64,000 bases of DNA from assembly GCF_027925145.1 (NCBI RefSeq), contig NZ_AP027130.1:2062537-2126536 (forward strand), written 5' to 3'. Numbering within the stretch: position 1 is the stretch's first letter; each line of letters starts with the position of its first letter. Source of the DNA: Thermodesulfomicrobium sp. WS (GTDB lineage: Bacteria; Desulfobacterota; Desulfovibrionia; Desulfovibrionales; Desulfomicrobiaceae). The translations under genes were made by a program, and so were the position numbers. The notes beneath the pieces are model-generated. The model ran no database searches, was not told the origin of the DNA, and saw only the letters and a list, made by a program, of their open reading frames with translations. This document shows, in pieces, positions 35,031-44,803 of this stretch.

Positions 35031-35894
35031 ATGCACCGCAAGGAAGCCACTGCCAACCTCCTTTTGTGCCTCACCGCCCTTATTTGGGGATTTGCCTTCA
35101 CTGCCCAACGGGTGGGCATGGACTTCATGGGGCCGCTCACCTTCAACGGGATCCGCTTCCTTTTGGGCGGCCTCACCCTCATCCCCCTAGCCTGGGGGTT
35201 GGGGGAGCGGGCATTGCCTGTCCCCTGGATGCTTCGCCGCGGTATGGTCCTCGGAGTGGTGCTCTTTCTCGGCGCCTGGCTCCAACAATTGGGCATCTGC
35301 TGGACCACCGCCGGTAACGCGGGATTCATTACTGGCCTCTACGTCCTCCTCGTGCCGGTTCTGGGCTACCCTTTTGGCCAGCGCGCCGGACTCGGCACCT
35401 GGGTGGGCGCATGCTTGGCCCTCACCGGCATGTATCTGCTTTCCGTTACCGAAGATTTCTCCATGAGCCGCGGCGATATTCTCGTTCTCTTCTCCGCCGT
35501 GTTCTGGGCCGTGCACGTGCTGGCCATCGGTAGGTTCAGCGCAGGACTTCGCGCCGGAGAAGCGGTCATCCTTTCCATCATCCAGTTTCTCACCTGCGGT
35601 CTCATCAGCCTTACCGGGGCGCTGGCTACCGAAACCATCGCCCTCCATGGACTGCGCCAAGGGCTGATCCCCATTCTCTACGGCGGCCTCGGTTCCGTGG
35701 GGGTCGCCTACACCCTGCAGGTCATTGCCCAGCGCCACGCGAGACCAGCACCGGCGGCCATCATCCTGAGCCTGGAGGCGGTGTTCGCCGCCCTGGGCGG
35801 CTGGGCTGTTTTGGGAGAAACCATGACCCTGCGGGCCATGCTCGGCTGCGGTCTCATGCTTCTTGGCACCATCACCGCGCAACTACGGCCATGA
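35031..35894 (+). CDS. EamA-family (DMT) membrane transporter
   Basis: The 287-residue protein has ten predicted membrane segments in two EamA halves: CLTALIWGFAFTAQRVGMDFM at the start and LGSVGVAYTLQVIAQRHARP with SLEAVFAALGGWAVLGE in the second half. It is a paralogue in architecture of the transporter at 22166, although not obviously close in sequence. The substrate is unknown. GGGAGACGCC precedes the ATG. Confidence 0.9.
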   Translation: MHRKEATANLLLCLTALIWGFAFTAQRVGMDFMGPLTFNGIRFLLGGLTLIPLAWGLGERALPVPWMLRRGMVLGVVLFLGAWLQQLGICWTTAGNAGFITGLYVLLVPVLGYPFGQRAGLGTWVGACLALTGMYLLSVTEDFSMSRGDILVLFSAVFWAVHVLAIGRFSAGLRAGEAVILSIIQFLTCGLISLTGALATETIALHGLRQGLIPILYGGLGSVGVAYTLQVIAQRHARPAPAAIILSLEAVFAALGGWAVLGETMTLRAMLGCGLMLLGTITAQLRP

Positions 35895-35906
35895 TTTTGC
35901 TTCCCT

Positions 35907-35926
35907 CGGCAAACCGCCGTTTGCCG
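35907..35926. repeat. Inverted repeat upstream of the pilin gene
   Basis: CGGCAAAC (35907-35914) and GTTTGCCG (35919-35926) form a perfect eight-base inverted repeat with a CGCC loop. It has no T-run on either strand, so it may be an operator or a weak terminator after the transporter gene. Confidence 0.5.
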
Positions 35927-35984
35927 AAAACTGCTAGCGTTACGCCCAACCTTGTGGCATGGAGATGAAAACCAAGGAGGCCGT

Positions 35985-36335
35985 ATGCGGCAGGCAGGAT
36001 TTACGCTGGTGGAACTTCTGGTGGCGGTCGCCATCGTGGGCATCCTCGCGGCCATTGCCATCCCGCAACTGGTCAAATACCGCATTCAGGGGGCGCTCGC
36101 CCGGGCGCAAAGCGACCTGCGCTCCTGCATGATGCTGGCCGCCAGTCAAGAAGTCATCGATGGCATCCAAAACTACACCTGCTCCAACATGAGCGGAAAT
36201 CTCCTGACCTGCACCGTCTCCATCTATGTCGCCAACGGCACCACCACCCTTTCAGTGCCCTGCCAGCAGAACTACGACGGCGTGACCATCAATTGCTCCA
36301 TCACCGCCAATGTGGCGGTCTGTACGCCTCAATAG
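35985..36335 (+). CDS. Type IV pilin-like protein, cysteine-rich
   Basis: The 116-residue precursor starts MRQAGFTLVELLVAVAIVG, a class III signal: cleavage after Gly5 would expose Phe, with Glu at position +5. About 22 hydrophobic residues form the pilin N-terminal helix. The remaining 65 residues contain six cysteines, enough for three disulfides. It is not accompanied by pilus assembly genes; two bases after its stop begins a sensor kinase gene. AAGGAGG precedes the ATG. It could be a minor pilin, a pseudopilin or a sensor component. Confidence 0.85.
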   Translation: MRQAGFTLVELLVAVAIVGILAAIAIPQLVKYRIQGALARAQSDLRSCMMLAASQEVIDGIQNYTCSNMSGNLLTCTVSIYVANGTTTLSVPCQQNYDGVTINCSITANVAVCTPQ

Positions 36336-36337
36336 CC

Positions 36338-39196
36338 ATGCGGTCCATCACCCTCCTCGTCCTCCTGTGCCTGCTCGCCCCTGCTCTGTGCTGGGCGCAA
36401 AAGCTCTCCTTCTCCGCGGAAGAAAAGGCCTATCTGCTCCAGCACCCTACCCTCACCGTGGTCTTCGACCGCAACTATCCGCCCTTCGAATATCTGGAAA
36501 ACGGAGAGTTGCAGGGCTTTACCCGCGGGCTCATGGAGCTTGTGGAGCAGCGCATCGGGGTGCACCTGCGCTTCGTCGCCCCAAACACCTGGACCGAGGC
36601 CCTGGAAAGGATGCGCCAGGGCGAGGCGGACATCGTCACCAGCATTGCCTTCACCCCAGAGCGCGCGCAGTTTCTCCTCTTCACCAAGCCCTACCTTTCC
36701 CTGCCCCTCGGGATCATCGTGCGCAAGGAAAGTCCCTGGTCGGACATGGAATCCTTACGCGGCCGCACCATCGCCCTTGTCCGCAACTATGCGGGCTCGG
36801 TGAAGGTCCGCCGCAGCCTCCCCGACGACTACGCCCGCTTCATCGAAGTAGGCACCGTCGCCGAGGCGCTCATGAAAGTGGCCTTTGGAGAGGCCGACGC
36901 CGCCATCCACAACACCGCGGTGGCGACCGATGTCATCCATCGCCTGGGCATGACCACCCTGCGCATGGCCCAATTCTTGGATCACCGCGTAGATCTCGGC
37001 CTCGCCACCCGCCGGGATGCGCCGCTTCTGGCAAGCATCCTCGACAAGACGCTGGCATCCATCTCCCCGGAAGAATGGCAGGCGCTGCGGCAGCGCTGGC
37101 TTCCTGCCGAGCTCCCCATGGACCCTGCCGTACGCCGCGCCCTCATCCTTGCAGCTACCGCGGGCACAGGGATCCTCCTGGTGCTTACCGCCACGGCCCT
37201 TTTTCTAACCCGACGGCTGCGCGCCCGCATGCGGGAACTCGAGGCTGCTCACGCCCAGGGGCAGGCCGCACTCCGGCGTCTGGAAATCGCCCTCGAGGCC
37301 ACCGGGGCCGGAGTGTGGGAGCATGACCTCACCACCGGCACTGAGCAGCACTCCGCCTCCTCCTGGTACCGCATGCTCGGCTACCCGCCCCCAGAAAAGG
37401 AAAGCAACGGCTATGCCCAATGGCAACACCTCGTCCACCCTGAGGATCTGCCCCACGCAGAGGCCGCATTCTTCCGTTTTCTCCAAGATCCCAGCGTGCA
37501 ACGATACACCGCCCGATTCCGCATGCGCGCAAACGATGGCTCCTGGCGCTGGATCTCAAGTTTCGCCCAAGCCCTCACGCGCGACGCCGCCGGCACACCC
37601 ACCCACGTGGTGGGTGTTCACCTGGACATCCACGATCAGGAGGAAACCCGGCAGCAGCTCATGCGCAGCAAGCGGCGCCTGCAGGCCGTACTCGAGCATG
37701 TGCCTATGGCCTTTGCCCTTTTCCGCCGCACGCAAGACCAGGTCTTCCTCATCGAAGAATCCAATCCCGCTACCACAGAAAGCATCGGCGTGGACTCTCA
37801 CACCGTGCTGGGCAAAACCCTCTTCGAGGCCTTTCCACGCCTGGCATCCACCCAGCTTGCCCCACTCCTCCACAAGGTGCTCGACCAACACGCCCCGCAC
37901 ATCGAGGAGGACTTCCGCTACGTCAACCGCCTGAACCAAGAGCACTTCTACACCGTCATCGCCTTTCCGGTGGACACGGATCTCGCAGGCATCTTTTTTC
38001 GCGACATCACGGCACAGCGCCTTGCCCAACAAGAACGCGAAGATGCGCTACGGCTTTTCACCACAGTCTTCCACCTCTCCCCCGAGGCCCTCGCCCTGAT
38101 AGACCGCCACAAGACCATTCTCCATGCCAATGCGACCTTTACGCAGCTCACTGCTGGTGCCACGGTCCCCCCAAAAATCCTGGACGAGGTCCGCATCCTC
38201 CCTGGAGAATTGCGCGCCGCCCTCTGCACGGCAGTCTTCGATCACGGGGAAACCGTGCGTCAGGATGCCCAAGGCATTCGTGCGGACGCTAGCTCCATGT
38301 CGCTCTCCATCACCGCCTGCCCCCTTGTGCTCCACGACGAAACGCATATGCTGCTTGCCCTGCGCGACATGACCGAACACCACCGCATTCAGGAACTTCT
38401 GATGCAAACGGAAAAAATGCTCTCTTTGGGCGGCATTGCCGCAGGCATTGCCCATGAGATCAATAATCCGCTGGGGATCATTCTGCAGAGCGCCCAAAAC
38501 GCCGAGCTGCGGCTGCGCCCAGATTTTCCCAAGAACCGCCACGTGGCCGAAGAACTCGGCGTGGTCCTGGACGACGTGCACCGCTACATCACGGCTCGGG
38601 GTATTCCTGGCTTTCTTGCCGACATCCGCGATGCTGGCGGCCGAGCGGCAAGCATCATACGCACCATGCTCGATTTCGGCCGTAGGAGTGAATCTCGCCG
38701 CAGTATATGCGCCGTCCATGACATGCTGGAAACCGCCATTGCGCTGGCCAGCAAGGACTATGACCTCAAAAAACACTATGATTTCCGACATATTACCATC
38801 GAACGCGACTACGCCCCAGCGCTGCCGCCAGTATTCGTCACGCAGACGGAAATCGAACAGATCATGCTCAATCTGCTTCGCAACGCAGCCCACGCCTTGC
38901 ACGAGGCCCCGCCCGCCGAAGGCCCGCGCATCCATATCACCACCAGCTACCACGAGGGGACGATACGCATCCGCATTGCCGACAACGGCCCAGGTATCCC
39001 CCCGGAGATCCTGCCCCGTATCTTCGAGCCCTTTTTCACTACCAAGCCCCCAGGCCACGGTACTGGGCTTGGGCTCGCGGTGTCTTATTTTATTGCCCAA
39101 AACCACGGTGGCCGACTGTGGGCCGAATCCACGCCAGGCCAGGGGGCGGAGTTCTTCCTGGAACTTCCTGCTGCCCTCGAGCTCACTCCAGCCTAA
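36338..39196 (+). CDS. SBP/PAS hybrid-sensor histidine kinase
   Basis: The 952-residue protein has a signal peptide (about 1-20), a periplasmic solute-binding domain of family 3 (about 25-255, with [21 protein letters not shown]), a membrane segment (about 267-291), three PAS-like domains (about 310-440, 445-560 and 570-690), HisKA ([12 protein letters not shown], His706) and HATPase (NNAAHAL-type region, DNGPGIP, GTGLGLA). It probably senses a periplasmic small molecule and signals to the HD-GYP regulator encoded ten bases downstream. The ATG at 36338 was chosen because the signal peptide begins there. Confidence 0.92.
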   Translation: MRSITLLVLLCLLAPALCWAQKLSFSAEEKAYLLQHPTLTVVFDRNYPPFEYLENGELQGFTRGLMELVEQRIGVHLRFVAPNTWTEALERMRQGEADIVTSIAFTPERAQFLLFTKPYLSLPLGIIVRKESPWSDMESLRGRTIALVRNYAGSVKVRRSLPDDYARFIEVGTVAEALMKVAFGEADAAIHNTAVATDVIHRLGMTTLRMAQFLDHRVDLGLATRRDAPLLASILDKTLASISPEEWQALRQRWLPAELPMDPAVRRALILAATAGTGILLVLTATALFLTRRLRARMRELEAAHAQGQAALRRLEIALEATGAGVWEHDLTTGTEQHSASSWYRMLGYPPPEKESNGYAQWQHLVHPEDLPHAEAAFFRFLQDPSVQRYTARFRMRANDGSWRWISSFAQALTRDAAGTPTHVVGVHLDIHDQEETRQQLMRSKRRLQAVLEHVPMAFALFRRTQDQVFLIEESNPATTESIGVDSHTVLGKTLFEAFPRLASTQLAPLLHKVLDQHAPHIEEDFRYVNRLNQEHFYTVIAFPVDTDLAGIFFRDITAQRLAQQEREDALRLFTTVFHLSPEALALIDRHKTILHANATFTQLTAGATVPPKILDEVRILPGELRAALCTAVFDHGETVRQDAQGIRADASSMSLSITACPLVLHDETHMLLALRDMTEHHRIQELLMQTEKMLSLGGIAAGIAHEINNPLGIILQSAQNAELRLRPDFPKNRHVAEELGVVLDDVHRYITARGIPGFLADIRDAGGRAASIIRTMLDFGRRSESRRSICAVHDMLETAIALASKDYDLKKHYDFRHITIERDYAPALPPVFVTQTEIEQIMLNLLRNAAHALHEAPPAEGPRIHITTSYHEGTIRIRIADNGPGIPPEILPRIFEPFFTTKPPGHGTGLGLAVSYFIAQNHGGRLWAESTPGQGAEFFLELPAALELTPA

Positions 39197-39205
39197 GGAG
39201 GTCTC

Positions 39206-40288
39206 ATGCGCGTTCTCGTCGTGGACGACGAACCCGCCCTACGCCGCTCCGTGCGCGCCTACTTGGAAGATTTGGACCACCAGGTGCTGGAAGCGGAAAA
39301 CGGCCAAATGGCCTTGGAGATCCTTGCCACCACACCCGTGGACGTGGCCTTAGTGGACCTCAACATGCCGGTGCTGGATGGCTATGCGGTCATCGAGGCC
39401 ACGCGTCGCAGTCACCCTGAGATGCCGACGGTGGTCATCTCCGGCGTCGGAGTTGTGGAAGAGGCACTGCGTGCAGTGCGTCTGGGCGCGTGGGACTACA
39501 TCACCAAACCCATCCGCAACTTCGACCTTCTGCTCTACACCTTGAACAAGGTCATGGAGCGGGCCGCACTCCTGCGGGAAAACCGTCGCCACCAAGAACA
39601 TCTGGAAGAGCTCGTGACCCAGCGCACCCGTGAACTCGAGCGTACCCGCCGCCAGATCATGCAGCGCCTGAGCCGTGCTGCGGAATACAAAGACAACGAA
39701 ACCGGCAACCACGTCATGCGCGTGGGCGAAATCAGCGCGGTCCTCGGTCGGGCCATGGGGCTTTCCGAGGAACGCTGCCTGATGCTGCGCGACTGCGCCC
39801 CGCTGCACGATATCGGCAAGATCGGCATCCCGGACGCCGTCCTCCTCAAGCCCGGCAAACTCGACCCCGAAGAATGGGCCATCATGCAGCGCCACTGCTT
39901 CTACGGCTGTGAGATCCTCTCCAGCCTGAAAAGCCGCGACGAGGCTCGGAAGCATTGCCTGCACTTCGACGAGACCGACCCCGATGACAACGAACTCTTG
40001 CACCTGGCCCGCATCCTCGCCCTGCTGCACCACGAACGCTGGGATGGCTCTGGCTACCCCTTGGGGCTCAAAGGCGAGCACATCCCCATAGAGGCGCGCA
40101 TCGTGGCCTTGGTGGACGTCTACGACGCTCTTTCCAGCGAACGGCCCTACAAGCCTGCCTTTCCCGAGGAGCGTTGCCTGGCCATCATTGCCGAAGGTCG
40201 ATGCACCCACTTCGACCCGGCCATCGTCGACGCCTTTTTCCAGCACATCGAGGAAATCCGCGCCATCCACGCTCACTGGCAAGACTGA
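39206..40288 (+). CDS. REC-HD-GYP response regulator (c-di-GMP phosphodiesterase)
   Basis: The 360-residue protein has a receiver domain (residues 1-120, phosphoacceptor Asp51 in LVDLNMP), a coiled linker, and an HD-GYP domain with EYKDNETGNHVMRV, HDIGKIGIPD and HHERWDGSGYP. All metal and GYP motif residues that I can identify are intact, so it should hydrolyse cyclic di-GMP. TAAGGAGG precedes the ATG. Its stop overlaps the FIST gene start as TGATG. Confidence 0.94.
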   Translation: MRVLVVDDEPALRRSVRAYLEDLDHQVLEAENGQMALEILATTPVDVALVDLNMPVLDGYAVIEATRRSHPEMPTVVISGVGVVEEALRAVRLGAWDYITKPIRNFDLLLYTLNKVMERAALLRENRRHQEHLEELVTQRTRELERTRRQIMQRLSRAAEYKDNETGNHVMRVGEISAVLGRAMGLSEERCLMLRDCAPLHDIGKIGIPDAVLLKPGKLDPEEWAIMQRHCFYGCEILSSLKSRDEARKHCLHFDETDPDDNELLHLARILALLHHERWDGSGYPLGLKGEHIPIEARIVALVDVYDALSSERPYKPAFPEERCLAIIAEGRCTHFDPAIVDAFFQHIEEIRAIHAHWQD

Positions 40289-41367
40289 TGTTCCGCACCT
40301 GCCACACGCACTCCGCAGACTGGTACGACCTGCCGCAAAAGCCTCCTTCCGCCATCCTCCTCTGGTGGGCAGAAGTCCCGGACGCCATGGTCCAGGACGC
40401 CGCCGCTGCCCTTCGGCGACGCTACCCAACTGTCCCGATTCTTGGCTGCTCCACCGCAGGCATGATTGAAGGAAGCCGCCTTCACAGCCACGGGATCCTC
40501 GCCGTGTTCTGGTTTCTCCCGGAAAAGACACGCGCCGTCCATGTTCGAGCCCGGGGGTTAGCCTCGGAATGGACCCTTGCCCGCAAGCTGGCCGATGCCC
40601 TAGGCCCAGCTCCGACAGGCCCGATCATCATCATGGCCGAAGGACTCCACCTCGACGGGGAACGCCTCACCCGCGCCCTCTGCGAGACGCTCCCCCACGC
40701 CACCATCGTCGGCGGCATGGCTGCGGACGGAGAACGCTTTCAGCGCACCGTCCTGCTCCAGGATACGGAAATCCTCACCGACGGCCTGGTGGCCATGGCC
40801 TTGCCGCCCCAAATAGCGGCAGTCTTCGCCACCGGATGCGGCTGGCAGCCCATGGGGCCGCCCCGCACGGTCACCAAGGCCGAAGGGAGGCTCGTTCTCC
40901 AATTGGACGACGAACCAGCGCTCTCCCTCTACGCCCGCTATCTCGGCCCCCATGCGGCAGACCTGCCTGCCAGCGGACACCATTTTCCCCTCCTGGTGTC
41001 CGCCCCAGGAGGGGCGCCCGCGCTGCGCAGTCTCATCGCCGTAGACGCCGAGCGCCACGGACTCTTCTTTACCACCGCCATCCCCGAAGGCAGTACCGTG
41101 CGGCTCATGCACGCCTCCATGCGGGACGTCCTGGACGCAGCGCGCACTGCGGCCAGGCAAATCCCGCAAGGCTGCACCGCGGCCCTCATGGTGAGCTGTG
41201 TGGCGCGCCGCCATGTCCTTGGTCCCCTGGCCGAGGATGAACCCGCCGAGGTGGCCGCCACGCTGGGTGTCCCCATGGCCGGCTGGTATTCCTACGGAGA
41301 GATCGCCGCCGCGCCCTGCTCCTTCCGCAATCAAACCATCTGCCTCACGGCCCTCCGCCCACGCTAA
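40288..41367 (+). CDS. FIST domain sensor protein
   Basis: The 359-residue protein matches the FIST N domain (ILLWWAEVPDA, GCSTAGMI near residue 55, VGGMAADGERF) and a FIST C domain (LPASGHHFPLLVS, GWYSYGEIAA). FIST domains are proposed to bind small ligands, perhaps amino acids, and are found with signalling proteins. There is no catalytic domain and no membrane segment, so it is likely a cytoplasmic sensor for the neighbours. Coupled starts on both sides place it firmly in this operon. Confidence 0.88.
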   Translation: MFRTCHTHSADWYDLPQKPPSAILLWWAEVPDAMVQDAAAALRRRYPTVPILGCSTAGMIEGSRLHSHGILAVFWFLPEKTRAVHVRARGLASEWTLARKLADALGPAPTGPIIIMAEGLHLDGERLTRALCETLPHATIVGGMAADGERFQRTVLLQDTEILTDGLVAMALPPQIAAVFATGCGWQPMGPPRTVTKAEGRLVLQLDDEPALSLYARYLGPHAADLPASGHHFPLLVSAPGGAPALRSLIAVDAERHGLFFTTAIPEGSTVRLMHASMRDVLDAARTAARQIPQGCTAALMVSCVARRHVLGPLAEDEPAEVAATLGVPMAGWYSYGEIAAAPCSFRNQTICLTALRPR

Positions 41368-44063
41368 TGCACCGCCTCCTCGCCCGCCAACTCCGTGACC
41401 TCGGCCTCTCGGCAGAGTCCCTCGACCCCAAGCTTGCCCCCCTCGCCGAAGCCGTCAGCAATGCCTACTTCCACCTGGAAGAAGAGATCGCCCTCCAAAC
41501 CCAGTCCCTGCGCCTGGCCACCCAAGAGCTCGCCGAGCAAAGTCAGCGCCTCAGCGAGACCCAAGAACGGCTCTCCCGCATCATCGAATTTTTGCCCGAC
41601 CCCACCATGGTCATCGACCACGAAGGCCGGGTGCAGGCATGGAACCGGGCCATGGAGGCGCTCACGCACGTGCCCGCGGTGGAGATTCTGGGCAAGGGGG
41701 GGCGATGCTACGCGATCCCCTTCTACGGCTATACACGCCCTATCCTCGTGGACCTGCTGCTCGATCCCTCCCTTCCCGATCGCCATCAGTACCCGGAACT
41801 GCACGAAGAAGAGGACCTGCTCACCGCAGAGGTGTTCGCCCCGGCCCTGCGCCAAGGCGCCGGGGCCTTTGTGTGGGCCCGAGCCATCCTCCTGCGGGAC
41901 TCTTCGGGGAAGGTGGCCGGGGCCATCGAATCGGTCCGCGATATCACGAGCCATAAACGGGACATCGTGCGCGCCCGCATCCTCTACGAGCTCTCTCGAC
42001 ATACCACGGACCTCGGCAGCCTGGACGCCTTGCCGCAAGCTGTGGCGGGTGTGCTTTCCCGGCAGCTGCCGCTCACGGACGTGGCCTTGCGTCTGCGCCC
42101 CGAAAACGAAGGCGAGCGCTTCTTCTGCCAGGGCGCCCACAGCGGATTCGCCCAGCGGGCCAGAGCTGCCATGGATCAGGCGGAATCCCTCGGCCGCAGC
42201 ACCGAAGCGGCGCTCCTGGCCGACGGCTGGGTCATGGCCGCGCCCCTGCCCGCGACGGCACAATTCTCCGGCGCAGTGGCCCTGTGCCTGTCCCAGGCAG
42301 GCCGGCTGCTGGCTGCCGGCGGACTGCTGGACCAAGTCGCCGACCAATTGACCCTAGCGGCAACGCATCTCCAACTCCAGGAACAACTGGCGGCGACGCA
42401 AGACAAGTTTCAGCAGCTCTTCGACAATGCGCCGCTCGGCATCCTCATGCTGGACCCCCAAGGCCAGCCGCAAGCCGCCAACGCCGCGTTTCTCCATCTC
42501 TTCGGCCTCAAGGCCGCAGAGGTCGCGGGCGCCTTTGCCGTGCTCGTGGACGAGGCAAACCAGGCGCAACACGCCGCCCTCGTGCAGCGGGCCCTGGCAG
42601 GGGCCAACGTGCATGTGGAGACCAGCCGCCGCCACCGCATGGGACACAGCATCGACGTGGCCATCTTGGGCTACCCCTATCTGGTGGCCGGCCGAGTGGC
42701 CGGGGCCTTTTTCCTCTACCAGGACATCTCCCAGCGCAAACGCTACGAGGAAGAACTGGCCTACCAGGCCCTCCATGACCAGCTCACCGGGCTGCCCAAC
42801 CGCACCTTGTTTCTGGACCGGCTCTCCCAGGCCCTTGCCCGCAGGCAGCGGCGTTTCGCGGCCATGATGCTCGATCTCGACGACTTCAAACGGGTCAACG
42901 ACACCCTAGGCCACGCCGCGGGAGACACCTTACTCGAACACATCGCCCGGGTCCTCTCCCAAGCGGTGCGCGCAGGCGATACCGTGGCGCGCCTGGGCGG
43001 CGACGAGTTTGCCATTCTCCTTGCGGACATCTCGTCTCCCCGGGACGCCGTGCCGGTCATCCGGCGCATCCTCCGCTCCATGAACCAGCCGGTGGATTTG
43101 GAGGGACACGCCTACCAGCCTGCCACCTCCATCGGGGTCGTCCTCAATACCGACGGCTACACATCGGCCGACGAAGTGCTGCGCGATGCGGACATCGCCA
43201 TGTACCATGCGAAAAATGCGGGGAAAAACCGATTCAAAGTCTTTACCCGGCGCATGTATGCCCAGGTGATGCAGGATATGCAGATGGAAAACCACCTGCG
43301 CGCGGCCATTGAAAACGGTGGGCTCTCCATCCACTTCCAGCCCATTGTCCAGGTGGCTGACGGAGGGGTGGTCGGCCTCGAAGGGCTGGTGCGCTGGCAG
43401 CATCCCCAATTGGGGCCGGTCCCACCTGCCACCTTCGTCCCCCTGGCGGAAAAGGCCAACCTCATCACCCAGCTGACCCAATGGATGCTCAGGACTGCCT
43501 GCCGCATCTTTGCCTCCTGGCGCAAGCAGCATCCGCAACTGGCGACCCTCTTCCTCTCCCTCAACCTCTCGGCCCAGGATCTCGCCCACCCCAATCTTGT
43601 GACCACGGTGCTCACCAGCCTGCGCGAGGCCCACATGCCGCCGTCCTGCCTCAAGCTCGAAATCACCGAGACGGCCATCATGCGACACATCGAGCAGGCA
43701 AGCCACAAACTCCACCGCCTGCGCCAGGAAGGTGTCGGCGTGTGCATGGACGACTTCGGCACGGGATATTCTTCCTTGTCCTACCTGCGCCGCCTGCCGG
43801 TGGACACCCTGAAGATCGACCGCTCCTTCGTGAACTCCATGCTGGAAAATCCCTCCAATCGGGAAATCGTGCGGGTCATCTTGGGGCTGGCCCAGGTGCT
43901 GCGCCTCACCACCGTGGCCGAAGGCGTGGAAACGCGAGCGCAACTGGACGCCCTCCACCAATTGGGCTGCCCTCTGGCGCAAGGCTACTGCCTCGGCCGC
44001 CCCATGGACGCCGAAGCCGCGCTCACCTTCCTTCTGGAGCACGCCGCCCAAGATCCGTCATGA
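41367..44063 (+). CDS. PAS/GAF-GGDEF-EAL cyclic-di-GMP enzyme
   Basis: The 898-residue soluble protein has PAS-like regions (about 70-205 and 350-460), a GAF-like region between, a GGDEF domain with intact RLGGDEF (542-548) and an EAL domain (about 640-890). The EAL signature reads EGL at 672-674 rather than EAL, while DDFGTGYSSLSYL and the later LKIDRSF and EGVET motifs are kept. It probably makes cyclic di-GMP; its hydrolysis activity is uncertain. It starts overlapping the FIST stop and overlaps the next gene by four bases. Confidence 0.93.
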   Translation: MHRLLARQLRDLGLSAESLDPKLAPLAEAVSNAYFHLEEEIALQTQSLRLATQELAEQSQRLSETQERLSRIIEFLPDPTMVIDHEGRVQAWNRAMEALTHVPAVEILGKGGRCYAIPFYGYTRPILVDLLLDPSLPDRHQYPELHEEEDLLTAEVFAPALRQGAGAFVWARAILLRDSSGKVAGAIESVRDITSHKRDIVRARILYELSRHTTDLGSLDALPQAVAGVLSRQLPLTDVALRLRPENEGERFFCQGAHSGFAQRARAAMDQAESLGRSTEAALLADGWVMAAPLPATAQFSGAVALCLSQAGRLLAAGGLLDQVADQLTLAATHLQLQEQLAATQDKFQQLFDNAPLGILMLDPQGQPQAANAAFLHLFGLKAAEVAGAFAVLVDEANQAQHAALVQRALAGANVHVETSRRHRMGHSIDVAILGYPYLVAGRVAGAFFLYQDISQRKRYEEELAYQALHDQLTGLPNRTLFLDRLSQALARRQRRFAAMMLDLDDFKRVNDTLGHAAGDTLLEHIARVLSQAVRAGDTVARLGGDEFAILLADISSPRDAVPVIRRILRSMNQPVDLEGHAYQPATSIGVVLNTDGYTSADEVLRDADIAMYHAKNAGKNRFKVFTRRMYAQVMQDMQMENHLRAAIENGGLSIHFQPIVQVADGGVVGLEGLVRWQHPQLGPVPPATFVPLAEKANLITQLTQWMLRTACRIFASWRKQHPQLATLFLSLNLSAQDLAHPNLVTTVLTSLREAHMPPSCLKLEITETAIMRHIEQASHKLHRLRQEGVGVCMDDFGTGYSSLSYLRRLPVDTLKIDRSFVNSMLENPSNREIVRVILGLAQVLRLTTVAEGVETRAQLDALHQLGCPLAQGYCLGRPMDAEAALTFLLEHAAQDPS

Positions 44064-44803
44064 AATCCAATTCCTGGATCCGGAACTACCGCACCCATCC
44101 CCACGATCTCACCACCTTCCAAGTGGTCATCGAGGAATCGGACCTGTGGATCGCCGCCCACCAGGACCTCTCCAGCATGGCGGCCGCAGAAATCCGGCGC
44201 CTGCGCGGCCAGATCCAGGCCTGGGCGGAGCTCCACCCGGAGTTCTATCCGGCCCTCACCCCACTGCCCTGTCCCCAGCGCGCCCCGAGCATCGTCAGGC
44301 GCATGTACCGTGCTGCCGAAGCCGTGGGCGTGGGGCCCATGGCCGCCGTGGCCGGGGCCATTGCCCAGGCCGTGGCCGAGGCCCTGCACCAAGAAAGCCC
44401 CGAAGTGCTCGTGGAAAACGGCGGCGACAACTACCTCATCTCCCGCGCCGAACGGGTGGTGGGCATCCTCGACGATCCGGCCGCAGGCATCCACCTCGGC
44501 CTGCGCCTTACCCCAAAGGATTTCCCCTGCGCCCTGTGTGCCTCATCGGCGCGCATCGGCCATTCCCTGAGCTTTGGAGATGCGGACCTGGTGGTGGTGC
44601 GCGCCGCCGACGCCGCCCTGGCCGACGCCGCAGCCACGGCCCTGGCCAATCGGGTGCACAGCCCCCGCCACGTGCATCGAACCCTCGCCCTGGCGCAAGC
44701 GTGGGAAGCAATCGGCATTGAGGGGGTGCTTGTGCGCTGCGGTGACGTGTTCGGCGCGTGGGGAAATCTGGAGCTGGTCGCCTTGGACACCCCGCAGGGC
44801 TAA
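44060..44803 (+). CDS. UPF0280-family protein, ApbE-like
   Basis: The 247-residue protein resembles the UPF0280 family: NYRTHPHDLTTFQVVIEESDLWI, PMAAVAGAIAQAVAEAL, VENGGDNYLIS and CASSARIGHSLSFGDADLVVV. The family is related to the flavin transferase ApbE, but its activity is not known. It is the last gene of the pilin/kinase/c-di-GMP run and its stop overlaps the convergent membrane protein gene by four bases. Confidence 0.88.
   Translation: MKSNSWIRNYRTHPHDLTTFQVVIEESDLWIAAHQDLSSMAAAEIRRLRGQIQAWAELHPEFYPALTPLPCPQRAPSIVRRMYRAAEAVGVGPMAAVAGAIAQAVAEALHQESPEVLVENGGDNYLISRAERVVGILDDPAAGIHLGLRLTPKDFPCALCASSARIGHSLSFGDADLVVVRAADAALADAAATALANRVHSPRHVHRTLALAQAWEAIGIEGVLVRCGDVFGAWGNLELVALDTPQG

Noticed and set aside
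35985..36335. A type IV pilus assembly locus
   Set aside because: Only one pilin-like gene is present; no ATPase, platform, secretin or prepilin peptidase gene is near.
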